Positions 27,772-35,878 are shown, counted from the stretch's first letter. The stretch is 64,000 bases of DNA from Litorilinea aerophila (GCF_006569185.2 NZ_VIGC02000008.1:153834-217833); one strand, 5' to 3'. Notes: generated from the letters alone by a model not told the origin. Program-made: numbers and translations.

Positions 27772-28149
27772 TTATTCAGATGTGCTTTTGTTGGGGTGGT
27801 AGCGACCACTGGCGCGCAGGGTCTTCCCCAGGGTGCGCAGCATGTCCTGAAACTGTTCGCCCAGCTTCCTATTGGACGGGGCGAACAGCGGCACGAGCCA
27901 GCGGGTCGTGCCCGGTGCGATGTTGTAGACGCGGTACTGGATCAGGGTTCTCCCGTTGTGGTCCTTGACGATGTACTCACCTCGGTACCACCACTCGCCT
28001 TGGAGGGAGGCTCGTCGTTCCACCTCGTCTATCGTGACCTTGCCCAGGCCGGATTGCTCGAGAAAGGACACGAGTGCCTTCCACACCTCCTTGGGGGGAG
28101 CGTCCATCTCTCCGGAAGCGGACCAGGTCGATTTTTTCGAATCGGACAT
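27772..28149 (-). CDS. SRPBCC (START-like) domain protein
   Basis: 125 residues from the ATG at 28149. Helix-grip pattern: WSASGEMDAPPKEVWKALVS at the N-terminus, RRASLQGEWWYRGEYIVKDH in the central sheet, and LGEQFQDMLRTLGKTLRA as the C-terminal helix. Such proteins bind hydrophobic ligands or act as polyketide-cyclase-like enzymes; the ligand is unknown. It lies between the two copies of the SDR repeat, as if inserted there or caught in the duplication. Confidence 0.75.
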   Translation of the reverse strand: MSDSKKSTWSASGEMDAPPKEVWKALVSFLEQSGLGKVTIDEVERRASLQGEWWYRGEYIVKDHNGRTLIQYRVYNIAPGTTRWLVPLFAPSNRKLGEQFQDMLRTLGKTLRASGRYHPNKSTSE

Positions 28150-28267
28150 CTCGGTATTCTCTCCTCTGCCTTCGCAGGAAAGCATGCCTCATCGTGGGTG
28201 AACAGTTCGTCCAACAGGTCGGTAGTATCGAACTGGCCGGCGATGTTCGCACAGCGCGACGTCACCA

Positions 28268-28567
28268 TCATTCCCAGGCAGTTCGTGGGTACCAAGCAAC
28301 GAGGTTGAGTGTCGGTTGGCTGATAACGGTTGTCGGTCCCAGGTTGGGTGGGGAGACGATCGTGATCACTGCGTCATGGCCGGGTACTGCTTTGCGCAGG
28401 TCGGCCAGGTCGAGCGCATCTCCCTGTATTACCCCAGCTAGCCCCTCTAAGCCCGCCAAAGCCTCTGGGCGGCGGGTAAAGGCCGTGATCTGATGGCCTC
28501 GGCGGATCCCCTGCTCGAGCACGTGTCGACCGGTACGCCCTGTTGAACTGAACACCAGTAGCTTCAT
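28268..28567 (-). pseudogene. Truncated 5' copy of the NAD(P)-binding SDR gene
   Basis: 99-codon frame whose first 89 codons are nearly identical to the SDR at 27083 (MKLLVFSSTGRTGRHVLEQG), then an unrelated tail VAWYPRTAWE and a stop. It keeps the Rossmann loop but lacks the rest of the fold, so it cannot be a working enzyme. It has a GAAAGGAG ribosome site and sits right beside the MarR operator, so it is still expressed in principle. Confidence 0.85.
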
Positions 28568-28571
28568 ATAT
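28301..28571. repeat. Direct repeat, copy 2 (271 bp)
   Basis: Partner of 27449-27719; the two flank the SRPBCC gene in direct orientation. Confidence 0.9.
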
Positions 28572-28603
28572 GCTCCTTTCGCAAAATTATTATATAGTAT
28601 TGA

Positions 28604-28622
28604 TTACCAATTATATTAGTAA
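28604..28622. promoter_or_regulatory. MarR-type operator between divergent genes
   Basis: TTACCAATTATATTAGTAA is a 19-bp imperfect palindrome (16 of 19 positions symmetric) in an AT-rich 90-bp divergent gap. On the minus strand, TTACTA (28622-28617), a 17-bp spacer and TACTAT (28599-28594) form a promoter overlapping the operator, so MarR binding would block the SDR gene as well as its own. Confidence 0.7.
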
Positions 28623-28657
28623 TTAGGTTTGTGGTAGAATAGCACAGGAGGCACTCA

Positions 28658-29143
28658 ATGTCAAGGAAAACCCGATCTGTTCAACCCGTTTTGGCGACGG
28701 AGATTGGTCGTCGCTTCAGTACAGCTGTGGTGCTTTACCACAGTGCGGTTGCTGAATGCTTTGGTCTCAGCGCCACCGATTGGAAGTGCGGCGAAATACT
28801 CAGCCGGATGGGGCCAATGAATCCCACACAACTGGCGGCGCTCACCGGCATGAGCACTGCGGCGGTGACATTGGTCATTGACCGCCTTGAGCAAGCCGGG
28901 TTTGCCCGCCGCGAGCGTGACCCCAACGATCGGCGCAAGGTTCTGGTCTACCCTACCGCTACCCCAGAGATAGAGCAGAAGATAGAAGAAGTTTTCAGGG
29001 AATTGACCGAGAAAATGGAGGCGCTAATGGCTCGTTACAGCCCTCAACAACTCCAGGCCATAGTGGATTTCATTCAGCAAGCCACCCAGATTATGGAGTC
29101 CGAAACTGCGCGGCTGCGCGGGGAGGCGGCGAAGAAGGCTTGA
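28658..29143 (+). CDS. MarR family transcriptional regulator
   Basis: 161 residues. Winged-helix core: LGPMNPTQLAALTGMSTAAV recognition region (MNPTQLAALTGMSTAAVTLV), the wing RRERDPNDRRKVLVYPT and a C-terminal dimerisation helix (QQLQAIVDFIQQATQIM). The wing D-x-R motif is intact. AGGAGG ribosome site. Divergent from the SDR/CopD-like cluster, with an obvious palindromic operator between, so it most likely represses that cluster and itself in response to a small molecule or oxidant. Confidence 0.92.
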   Translation: MSRKTRSVQPVLATEIGRRFSTAVVLYHSAVAECFGLSATDWKCGEILSRMGPMNPTQLAALTGMSTAAVTLVIDRLEQAGFARRERDPNDRRKVLVYPTATPEIEQKIEEVFRELTEKMEALMARYSPQQLQAIVDFIQQATQIMESETARLRGEAAKKA

Positions 29144-29581
29144 TTGTGTACAGAGAGGTTTACATCTCGGGTGCTGAAATTAGATAGTTCCCTGTGAAGA
29201 GTGAAGAGTTGCTGGCAGAGTGGGAGACCATACTGCACTACACGACAAAAAAATGAACAGGTCGAGGTTTTGGTTGTAGGACGGTAGGCCCAAAACCTTC
29301 CAAAACCAAAACCCGACCCGTCCGCCATGCTTTACGTCGAACAGCTGACAAACGTTCTTGCAGAGCGGCCACCTCTTGGCACCGCGCCCGCCTTCACTTT
29401 ATCGCTCGCTTTCCAGTGCTGTAGCAAGTACGTGCGCAGGCCGGGGCAACCCGTGCCGAGCAAAGCATCGAGCTGCTGTACGCATTGTTTGCGCTGCTTC
29501 CGGCGCAGAAGAGGTGTCTAGCGTGGTATGCCCCAAAATAGGCCACATGTGGTGGCGAAAATTGCCAAACACCCGCTTGAC
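29144..29581 (+). pseudogene. Decayed insertion-sequence transposase with terminal hairpin
   Basis: A strong inverted pair lies at 29260-29275 and 29304-29318 (GGTCGAGGTTTTGGTT against AACCAAAACCCGACC), just before a frame starting MLYVEQLTNVLAERPP at 29327. After one frame change the sequence continues as WHRARLHFIARFPVL, a typical transposase N-terminus, then IELLYALFALLPAQKR, broken by several stop codons. This is the relic of a DDE transposase and perhaps its left end. Confidence 0.6.
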
Positions 29582-30739
29582 TCAGGCGTTCATACAAACT
29601 CCTTGCGACTTTTCACTTGTCAATCTCGGACCCAGTTCTACTCTGTGGCTAATCCGAGACAAGGGTCGTCGTGTGAGACACCCCTTCGGCATGTCAGACG
29701 CGCTCCGCCAGCGAATGTCTCCGGAGCCAGTGGATGGCTTGGCCTTAGCGCCATTCGGTGGTGCGCCCCCTCCTGCCGGACGCGTGGCAGTGTTCTCGCC
29801 CAGCCCTTCCACAAAGCCGCGCCGCCAGCTCGGGTAGATCGGCTGCCAGCGGAGCTCACGTTTCGCCTTAGCGTTGGAACCACCACGGATCTTCGTCATC
29901 ATTGACACGCCACCCGCGCCGATCAGCAGCCGGGCCAACCAGACCGGCACCTTCCGCGGTGGCTTGGCGCCGACGGCGTTGGCCAGGAACGGTAGCCAGA
30001 CGGCGACCGGAGCCGGCTCGTCGTCGACGATATTGTAGATGCCGGGTGAGCCGTGAGTGATGGCCGCGACAGTCGCGCGCGCCGCGTCCTCGATATGGAT
30101 GAATGACCAGATCCCGGCGCCGTTGCCGACGATCGGGAAACGTCGCTTGCGGACGAGCTCGACCAGTCTTCCGTCCTGTGCGATGCCCGTGCCGGGCCCG
30201 TAGAACATGCCGTACCGCAACGCCAGTGCTTCCACATCGGTCGCGTTGCACACGGCATCCTCGAGATAGCGGATCGCTGCCAGTGTCTGGCGGAAACTGG
30301 CCGGTGGATTCGGATCCAACGGATCCTCCTCCGTCTTGACCGGGCCACCCACCCGTGCAAACGGCCAGCCACAATAGCTTTGCACGATGAACCGCCGTGC
30401 GCCCACCAGCCGCGCCGCGGCCAGCAGCGTGTCGGTGACTTCGGTGCGCAGGCGGTTGGTCAGCGCGAACTCTTGGTCGAAGCGCTTGAAATTGCCGGTC
30501 GCGTCGGCGAGCGCCGTCAATTGATGGACAATGACCTCCGGCTCTGCTTGCCGGACGGCGGCAGTCAAGGCGTCCCGGTCGAGCGGATCGGCGATGCTGG
30601 GTTGCGCGCCGAGCGTCGCGAGCGCTCTGGCTTTCTCAGCGCTGCGTGTGAGCGCGATCACTTCATAGCCATGCTCCAGGAGCAGCGGCACCAGGGCTTT
30701 GCCAAGTGCGCCGGTGCTGCCGGCGACAAATATACGCAT
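29582..30739 (-). CDS. NAD-dependent epimerase/dehydratase family protein with aberrant C-terminus
   Basis: 385 residues from the ATG at 30739 (ribosome site GGGAGGAAA). Extended-SDR fold: MRIFVAGSTGALGKALVPLL with the GxxGxxG-like loop, VIVHQLTAL, RRFIVQSYCGWPF, ALRYGMFYGPGTG, IWSFIHIEDAARATVAA and YNIVDDEPAPVAVWLPFLA. The family part ends near residue 315 (PSWRRGFVEGLGE). The last 70 residues are low-complexity and lead straight into the decayed transposase, so the original 3' end was probably lost. It lies next to an ECF41 sigma gene, whose usual partners include such oxidoreductases/epimerases. Confidence 0.82.
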   Translation of the reverse strand: MRIFVAGSTGALGKALVPLLLEHGYEVIALTRSAEKARALATLGAQPSIADPLDRDALTAAVRQAEPEVIVHQLTALADATGNFKRFDQEFALTNRLRTEVTDTLLAAARLVGARRFIVQSYCGWPFARVGGPVKTEEDPLDPNPPASFRQTLAAIRYLEDAVCNATDVEALALRYGMFYGPGTGIAQDGRLVELVRKRRFPIVGNGAGIWSFIHIEDAARATVAAITHGSPGIYNIVDDEPAPVAVWLPFLANAVGAKPPRKVPVWLARLLIGAGGVSMMTKIRGGSNAKAKRELRWQPIYPSWRRGFVEGLGENTATRPAGGGAPPNGAKAKPSTGSGDIRWRSASDMPKGCLTRRPLSRISHRVELGPRLTSEKSQGVCMNA

Positions 30740-30917
30740 GGTGTTTCCTCCCAATGGCTGCATGTACTGGTCGTGGCGACCGCGCGCATGGGTACGCACC
30801 TGGGATCGGGGGCACCTTGTCCGCCCCGGTGTGGGGCCGGCCAGCCACCTCCGAGCCCCAATCATGCCACCGTGCGCCACGACCTATTACTACTAAGGGA
30901 TGTTGGCGCTACGCTTC

Positions 30918-31808
30918 TCAGCCGCGTGTGATACCGCACAGCTTATCGGGGTTGAGCACGCCGTAGACTGCCTGGATGCGGCCCCGTGCGTCAAAGTCGA
31001 ACGCATAGACGCGATCGAGCCGACCATCGATCCACACCAGCAGGCCTGGCTGTCCGTTCACGCAGGCGCGCTCGAAAGTCATCATGCGTCCGGCCTTGCG
31101 CATAATGCCCACGAAGAAACGCGCTACCCGATCTGCGCCGTAGATGATATTGCGCGCGGCGCGGGCCTTGCCGCCGCCATCCGTCCACAGCGCGATGTCG
31201 TGGGCGAAGATCGCCAGCAGCCCTTGCAGGTCGCCGGCGGCGCAGGCGCGGGCAAACGCGCGCGCTGCCTGCTCGGCCTGCGCCGGGTCGGCCCGGAAGC
31301 GCGGGCGCTCGGTGCTGAGGCGCTGGCGCGCCCGGTGGCCGAGCTGGCGGCAGTGCGGCCCGTTGCTGCCGATCAACCCGGCGATCTCGTCGTAGCTGTA
31401 GCCGAACACCTCGTGCAGGATGAACACCGCCCGCTCCAGCGGAGTGAGCCGCTCGAGCAGCAGCAGAAAGGCAAACGACAGCGTCTCCTCCTGCTCGGCG
31501 CGCGCCGTCGGGTCGGGTGTGCCGGTCGAGACGAGTGGCTCGGGCAGCCAGGGGCCGACGTAGTGCTCCCGGCGCGTTCGCGCGGCGCGCAGCGCATCCA
31601 GGCACAGCCGGGTGACGATCGTCATCAGGAAGGCACGCGGCGACTGCACCGTGTGGCGCGGTGATTGTTGCCAGCGCAGAAAAGCCTCCTGGAGGATGTC
31701 CTCGGCATCCATGGCGCTGCCGAGCATACGATACGCCAGGCCGAACAACACCGGCCGGTAGCGGTCGAATTCGTGCACCAGCGCTTCGGTGTCAGCGTTA
31801 TGGGTCAT
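30918..31808 (-). CDS. ECF sigma factor, ECF41 (SigJ-like) with C-terminal SnoaL-like domain
   Basis: 296 residues. Sigma region 2 reads RYRPVLFGLAYRMLGSAMDA then EDILQEAFLRW; region 4 reads LTPLERAVFILHEVFGYSYD followed by DEIAGLIGSN. The linker has WLPEP, and the C-terminal SnoaL/NTF2-like domain carries DGGGKARAA and ends YGVLNPDKL. WLPEP and DGGGK are the known ECF41 signatures, where the C-terminal domain itself controls activity instead of a separate anti-sigma factor. Regulated genes are usually a neighbouring carboxymuconolactone decarboxylase, oxidoreductase or epimerase; both types flank this gene. Confidence 0.93.
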   Translation of the reverse strand: MTHNADTEALVHEFDRYRPVLFGLAYRMLGSAMDAEDILQEAFLRWQQSPRHTVQSPRAFLMTIVTRLCLDALRAARTRREHYVGPWLPEPLVSTGTPDPTARAEQEETLSFAFLLLLERLTPLERAVFILHEVFGYSYDEIAGLIGSNGPHCRQLGHRARQRLSTERPRFRADPAQAEQAARAFARACAAGDLQGLLAIFAHDIALWTDGGGKARAARNIIYGADRVARFFVGIMRKAGRMMTFERACVNGQPGLLVWIDGRLDRVYAFDFDARGRIQAVYGVLNPDKLCGITRG

Positions 31809-31946
31809 CGGTTGTAAGCCTGCGTTTTACCATTCCCCGAATAAAGACGAATCACAGGCCGCGCGGGTGGTAATCACCGTTCGGCGAAGGGCGGCCAGAC
31901 GGTCGTCGAGGTCGCCAGGTAGCGCCCCATCTCCTGCGGGTGCGCG

Positions 31947-32417
31947 TTACTTGCTGATAGCCACCGCGCGCGGCTGGTAGCTGTCCACCTCGGGACGGAA
32001 GCTGATCGAGAGACGGTTCCAGCCGTTGATCGCGACCACCGCGAGCGTCAGATCGACCAACTCCTGCTCGCTGAAGTGTCGGCGTACCTCCGCGAAGAGT
32101 GTGTCGGGCACATGGGTTTCGCTTACCCGTGTGACCGCGTCAGTCCAGGCCAGCGCAGCGCGCTCGCGTTCTGTGTAGAACGGCGCCTCGTGCCAGGCAG
32201 CCAGGGCATACAGGCGTTGCTCGCTCTCGCCAGCGGCGCGTGCGTCTTTGGTGTGCATGTCGATGCAATAGGCGCAGCCGTTGATCAGCGAAGCGCGAAG
32301 GTTGACCAGCTCGCGCAACGGGCGCTCGATCGTCGAGGTCGCCAGATAGCGCTCCAGCGCGTGTAGGGTCCGGATCCCCTCGGGGGCGACATGGGCGTAG
32401 TCGATGCGTGGTGGCAT
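31947..32417 (-). CDS. Carboxymuconolactone decarboxylase family protein (AhpD-like)
   Basis: 156 residues. The alkylhydroperoxidase core is present: LRELVNLRASLINGCAYCID with the CxxC-H triad (Cys-Ala-Tyr-Cys then MHTKDARAAG), followed by ALAAWHEAPFYTERERAALA and DLTLAVVAINGWNRL. Proteins of this type reduce peroxides or act as dehydratases/decarboxylases. It is the predicted target of the ECF41 sigma factor encoded 140 bp downstream. The ATG at 32417 follows AAGGAG nine bases upstream. Confidence 0.9.
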   Translation of the reverse strand: MPPRIDYAHVAPEGIRTLHALERYLATSTIERPLRELVNLRASLINGCAYCIDMHTKDARAAGESEQRLYALAAWHEAPFYTERERAALAWTDAVTRVSETHVPDTLFAEVRRHFSEQELVDLTLAVVAINGWNRLSISFRPEVDSYQPRAVAISK

Positions 32418-32474
32418 AGGAGACAGCTCCTTTCTTCACATCCCGCAGACATAATTCGCATCTCGCAAACATAA

Positions 32475-32501
32475 GACGAAACAGCCGCTCGAAATGTGAC
32501 A
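32475..32501 (-). promoter_or_regulatory. ECF41-type promoter
   Basis: On the minus strand TGTCACA (32501-32495), 16-bp spacer, CGTC (32478-32475). This is the published ECF41 promoter pattern. It gives a leader of about 50 nt ahead of the decarboxylase-like gene. No second copy of the pattern was seen near the sigma gene or the epimerase gene. Confidence 0.85.
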
Positions 32502-32594
32502 TCCGGCTGGTTGGGTACCTGCCGCATCGGCCAACGTCGGCGCCAAATGCCGCCAGGGCTCATGCAACATCCTTGGCGGGTGGGGTTTTAAAAG

Positions 32595-32634
32595 ACCCCG
32601 TTTTCCCGCCGTGTCAATGGCGGAAAAACGGGGT
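32595..32634 (-). terminator. 16-bp stem-loop, likely terminator of the AHSA1 operon
   Basis: ACCCCGTTTTCCCGCC pairs with 32619-32634 with one mismatch around an 8-nt loop. On the minus strand it is followed by CTTTTAAAA, a short T run. It lies about 60 nt past the AHSA1-domain stop codon. Confidence 0.5.
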
Positions 32635-32694
32635 TGCAAAGGGCTCTGTCCCGCGCGCCGGAGGCCCATCCGGCGCTGCAACTCTTCGATGTAT

Positions 32695-33144
32695 TCAGCC
32701 AGGGCCTCCGGGCGGAGATCGTTTCAAGAACTTCTTCAGGGCCGCCAGCATCATTTCCCAATTCCTCTCCGAATGCTCGCGTGCTTCCTCAGTCGCATTA
32801 TTGTCCTGGGACAGTAAGACGTGGGTTTGGTTTCCCTCGTTCGACAACTCAATTGTCACCGTGTGATAGTTTTCCGGCTTGTCAGGCAGACCGGAGAGGG
32901 GGCTGAAATGACTATACTGGAGTACTCGCGGTGGCTCGAACCGCAGAATCACACCTTTGTCCTCATACGATTTGCCTTGCCACTCTCCCTTCCAGGTAAT
33001 CGGGCTCCCTTCGCGCCAGTCCGTGACAACATGGGTACCGAACATGAATTGTTTGATGGCCTCAGGATTCACCAATGCACCCCAGACCCTTTCGACAGGT
33101 GCGTTTATGGTGATGGAAGCTCTGGCAATCAGGTTCTTATTCAT
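32695..33144 (-). CDS. AHSA1/START-domain (SRPBCC) protein
   Basis: 149 residues from the ATG at 33144 (ribosome site GGTGGAG). ASITINAPVERVWGALVNPE at the N-terminus, GSPITWKGEWQGKSYEDKGV, YSHFSPLSGLPDKPENYHTV and the C-terminal helix SERNWEMMLAALKKFLKR are all typical of AHSA1 (activator of Hsp90-like) domain proteins in bacteria. These are often co-transcribed with PhnB-like and DHFR-like genes, as here. Function unknown. Last gene of a four-gene run. Confidence 0.82.
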   Translation of the reverse strand: MNKNLIARASITINAPVERVWGALVNPEAIKQFMFGTHVVTDWREGSPITWKGEWQGKSYEDKGVILRFEPPRVLQYSHFSPLSGLPDKPENYHTVTIELSNEGNQTHVLLSQDNNATEEAREHSERNWEMMLAALKKFLKRSPPGGPG

Positions 33145-33217
33145 AATTTGCTCCACCGTGAAGAGAGAAAGCGTGCATATGGCTAGCGCCGTCCTGTTGT
33201 TAGCCGAGAATCTCATT

Positions 33218-33751
33218 TCATCGCCCTTCCATTGCATTTCTCAACCCTGCAATGTCTATTCTCTTCATCCCGAACAGGGCGATGTTCATGCGCTCCGCTT
33301 TCTGCCGGTCCGGGCCCTGGTCGACTTCCCAGACGAAAGATGGCACGATTTGCCAGGACACACCGAAGCGGTCCTTAACCCACCCGCAAGGCTGTTCCTC
33401 GCCATCTTCGGAAAGAACCTCCCAGAGCCTGTCAATCTGCTCCTGGGTCTCGCATGAGACATAGAGCGACATGCTCTCGTGGAACTTTCCAAAGTAAGCC
33501 CCACCCCGGAAGGCCACCACTTCCTCCCCATTGAGCGTGAAGCGAATGGTTTTCACGTCACCGGCCACGCCGGGCATGATGTCTTCGGACATCTCCGGCA
33601 CCTGCCGCAGCGCTGCAACCTCCTGCTCGCCGAAGTAACTTCGTCCCAGAATCGTCGAATTCCCGAACACTTTGTTGAAGAGTTCGACGTACGTGGCGAC
33701 GGCTTCCTCGAGGTTCTTGTTGAATCCCAGGCACACGGTAATCGCTTTCAT
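33218..33751 (-). CDS. VOC family protein (PhnB-like)
   Basis: 177 residues. PhnB/3-demethylubiquinone methyltransferase-like VOC fold with LEEAVATYVELFNKVFG, RFTLNGEEVVAFRGGAYFG, SLYVSCETQEQIDRLWEVL and the closing PCGWVKDRFGVSWQIVP. Metal-binding residues cannot be assigned with certainty, and many PhnB-like proteins have lost them. The stop codon of the upstream SnoaL-like gene overlaps its ATG (ATGA), so they are coupled. Confidence 0.85.
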   Translation of the reverse strand: MKAITVCLGFNKNLEEAVATYVELFNKVFGNSTILGRSYFGEQEVAALRQVPEMSEDIMPGVAGDVKTIRFTLNGEEVVAFRGGAYFGKFHESMSLYVSCETQEQIDRLWEVLSEDGEEQPCGWVKDRFGVSWQIVPSFVWEVDQGPDRQKAERMNIALFGMKRIDIAGLRNAMEGR

Positions 33752-34161
33752 TGGCTGACCTCGCTATTGAGCTTGTGGGGAGCCGAGTGGTGCTCGTGCA
33801 CAATCTGCCATGCGCCGTTGCGCTTCGTTAAGCCCAACGTCAGGCGACACACCGGTTCGGAAGAGCCGCCGATGCGTAACAGCGCGGTTGCAAAGGCAAC
33901 GTTGTCACCTGCCGTGATGCGCAGGTCTTCGAGGACGAATACTTCTCGATCCGGTGCACCATAGCGAAAGAAGAGCTCCCAGGTCTTTCGATACGCGTCG
34001 AGCCCCTCGGATTGAAGGGGCTCGGGGACGTCGAACATGAGCACGGACTCTGAATGGTTGGCGAGGATGCCCTCCATGTCACCACGCTGAATGGCCCGCT
34101 CCCAGGAGCGGATCACGCGTTCGATGTCTGATTTTTCTGCATTGGTGTCCATAAGGCTCAT
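33748..34161 (-). CDS. SnoaL-like (NTF2 fold) protein
   Basis: About 137 residues from ATG 34161; ATG 34152 and a GTG at 34200 that overlaps the upstream stop codon are alternatives. The NTF2-like pattern is DIERVIRSWERAIQRGDMEG, then ILANHSESVLMFDVPEPLQ, and C-terminal LTKRNGAWQIVHEHHSAP. This matches the 'SnoaL-like/nuclear transport factor 2' ketosteroid-isomerase superfamily. Ligand unknown. It lies between the RibD-like reductase and the PhnB-like gene. Confidence 0.8.
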   Translation of the reverse strand: MSLMDTNAEKSDIERVIRSWERAIQRGDMEGILANHSESVLMFDVPEPLQSEGLDAYRKTWELFFRYGAPDREVFVLEDLRITAGDNVAFATALLRIGGSSEPVCRLTLGLTKRNGAWQIVHEHHSAPHKLNSEVSQ

Positions 34162-34196
34162 AACCCTTTGGCATTTGATGAAACATGCAACAACCA

Positions 34197-34787
34197 TCAC
34201 CGTGCCCGTACATAGCGGCAGACCTGGGCGCCGGTGCTTGCCTTCGCCGCTGAAACGAGCTCGAACGGCAACGGCTCGTCCATCGCCGGGAAGAGCTTCT
34301 TGCCGCTGCCGATGATGAGGGGCACGACCGTGAGCACCAGCTCGTCCACCAGGTCGGCAGCCAGGAGTGACTGTACCATCGTGGGGCTACCATAGACATA
34401 GATGTAGCCGCCCGGCTGCGCCCGCAGATCGGCCACGGTCTTCAGAAAGTCCTTGCCGCGGATGATGGTGGTCGGGTGCCAGGTGATGTCCGCCTCGGTG
34501 AGCGTGTCGGAGACCACGTACTTTTGCACGCGGTTGATCCAGTCGGAGAAGTCGTCACCCGACCGGCTGGGCCAGGCCATTGCCGACACCTGATAGGTAC
34601 GCCGACCCTGCAGGAGGGCGTCGCTTTGCTTGGCCAGGGTGTCGAACGTCCCGCCCATGACCTCCGGGTCGAAGTACTTCCCCATCCACCCGCCGTGGGC
34701 AAAGCCGCCGTCGGTGTCTTCACTGGGGGCGCCCGGCGCCTGGACGACCCCGTCGAGGCTGATGAATTCGGTGATGAGCGTCTTCAT
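34197..34787 (-). CDS. Dihydrofolate reductase family protein (RibD C-terminal domain)
   Basis: 196 residues. MKTLITEFISLDGVVQAPGA is the stereotyped start; then ALLQGRRTYQV, KYVVSDTLTEADITWHPTTI, the NADPH site GGYIYVYGSPTMVQSLLAAD, and LTVVPLIIGSGKKLFP. These are RibD/YyaP-type reductases rather than true folate enzymes; the substrate is unknown. ATG with AGGAG. First gene of the run SnoaL-like, PhnB-like, AHSA1. Confidence 0.88.
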   Translation of the reverse strand: MKTLITEFISLDGVVQAPGAPSEDTDGGFAHGGWMGKYFDPEVMGGTFDTLAKQSDALLQGRRTYQVSAMAWPSRSGDDFSDWINRVQKYVVSDTLTEADITWHPTTIIRGKDFLKTVADLRAQPGGYIYVYGSPTMVQSLLAADLVDELVLTVVPLIIGSGKKLFPAMDEPLPFELVSAAKASTGAQVCRYVRAR

Positions 34788-34896
34788 GGTTTCTCCTGTT
34801 TACGTGGCCATGATGTTCGATCTGGTGAATGACCCGCGCACCACCCACAGGCAAGCCGAGGACACCGAGCGGCGTCTGCCGGCAGGGGAGCGCGCC

Positions 34897-35733
34897 TCAA
34901 GATTCGGTGATGAGACCTTCTCGATCTGCAAGGCTATCGACCTCAGACCCTGCCATCAAGGCCAGGTATGCTCCCACCGGATCCTGAACCACCGCATACA
35001 CGTACTCCCCACCTGCTTTTCGAGCCACTTGGATGCACCTGCCCCCTTCCTCCTGAACCCGACGGAGGCTTTCGGCGAGGTCGCCCACAGGCAGGTAGAT
35101 CAGCCAGACCGGCGGGCGCTCAACGTTCACACCGCGTGCATGGCAGATTCGCGCCGCCGGCTTGTCATCATCGTCGAGCATGTTGTAGTCGGCGTAGGGC
35201 CCATCCCCGTCTTCGAGCGCTATGTTCTGCACCGACCACCCTATCACCTGCCGATAGAAGTCGCGCGTTGCGGCGGCGTCGGAGACAGTCAGATCGAGCC
35301 AACAGATGCGACCCACCGGGTCTGCCGTCTCGGGCTGGGCTGGGGGGATCATCTCGGCCGGAATGACCGGGATAATACCGAACGCCGCCCCATTCGGATC
35401 GAGCAGCACGGCCCACTGGCTCGTTCCATCGTTGTCTCTGGCATGCATCAGCACCTTCCCGCCCAGATCGAGGGTACGCTGTACACTGCCCCGCACATCA
35501 GCGACCTGGATGTGGGGCATCCACTGGATCGGCAGGTGAGCCAGTTCCGCGCTGCGCGCGCCCAGGCCGATGATGGGCATGCCCAGGTTGTTCATCAGAT
35601 CTTCCTCGCGCCAGAGGGGATGCTCACCTGTGCTGAGCACTCGTGAGTAGAAGCGCACCTCCCGCTCGTGCTCGGGGACCGCGATATCCGCGCTGAAGAC
35701 GGCGCCGATACGTGGGACAAACAGTTCGCTCAT
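34897..35733 (-). CDS. Two-domain VOC (glyoxalase-like) protein
   Basis: 278 residues. Two consecutive glyoxalase/bleomycin-resistance domains: domain 1 to about 125 (FVPRIGAVFSADIAV, ending QWAVLLDPNGAAFGIIP), and domain 2 from about 140 (GRICWLDLTVSDAAATRDFY, ending YAVVQDPVGAYLALM). The D-P-x-G-A motif near each domain end is the family signature. ATG preceded by TGGAGGC. Substrate unknown. Confidence 0.85.
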   Translation of the reverse strand: MSELFVPRIGAVFSADIAVPEHEREVRFYSRVLSTGEHPLWREEDLMNNLGMPIIGLGARSAELAHLPIQWMPHIQVADVRGSVQRTLDLGGKVLMHARDNDGTSQWAVLLDPNGAAFGIIPVIPAEMIPPAQPETADPVGRICWLDLTVSDAAATRDFYRQVIGWSVQNIALEDGDGPYADYNMLDDDDKPAARICHARGVNVERPPVWLIYLPVGDLAESLRRVQEEGGRCIQVARKAGGEYVYAVVQDPVGAYLALMAGSEVDSLADREGLITES

Positions 35734-35744
35734 AGATGCCTCCA

Positions 35745-35780
35745 GTTTCGGTAGGGGCGGCTGACGCCCCGGCGTTCAGC
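35745..35780. repeat. Short palindromic repeat of the GTAGGGGCGG type
   Basis: GTAGGGGCGGCTGACGCCCC lies in the gap upstream of the VOC gene. It resembles the elements near 56249 and 57387. Confidence 0.4.
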
Positions 35781-35878
35781 GGCGGGTCACTGGGATGGGG
35801 CATCATGCCAAGCACGTCAGCCCGCCTTCCACAATCATTGGAACCCGTGGCGGATATCCCCGTCACTCCATGGGATGT

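Noticed and set aside
30740..31946. Second ECF41 promoter for the sigma gene or the epimerase
   Set aside because: No TGTCACA/CGTC pair with suitable spacing was found in either upstream gap.
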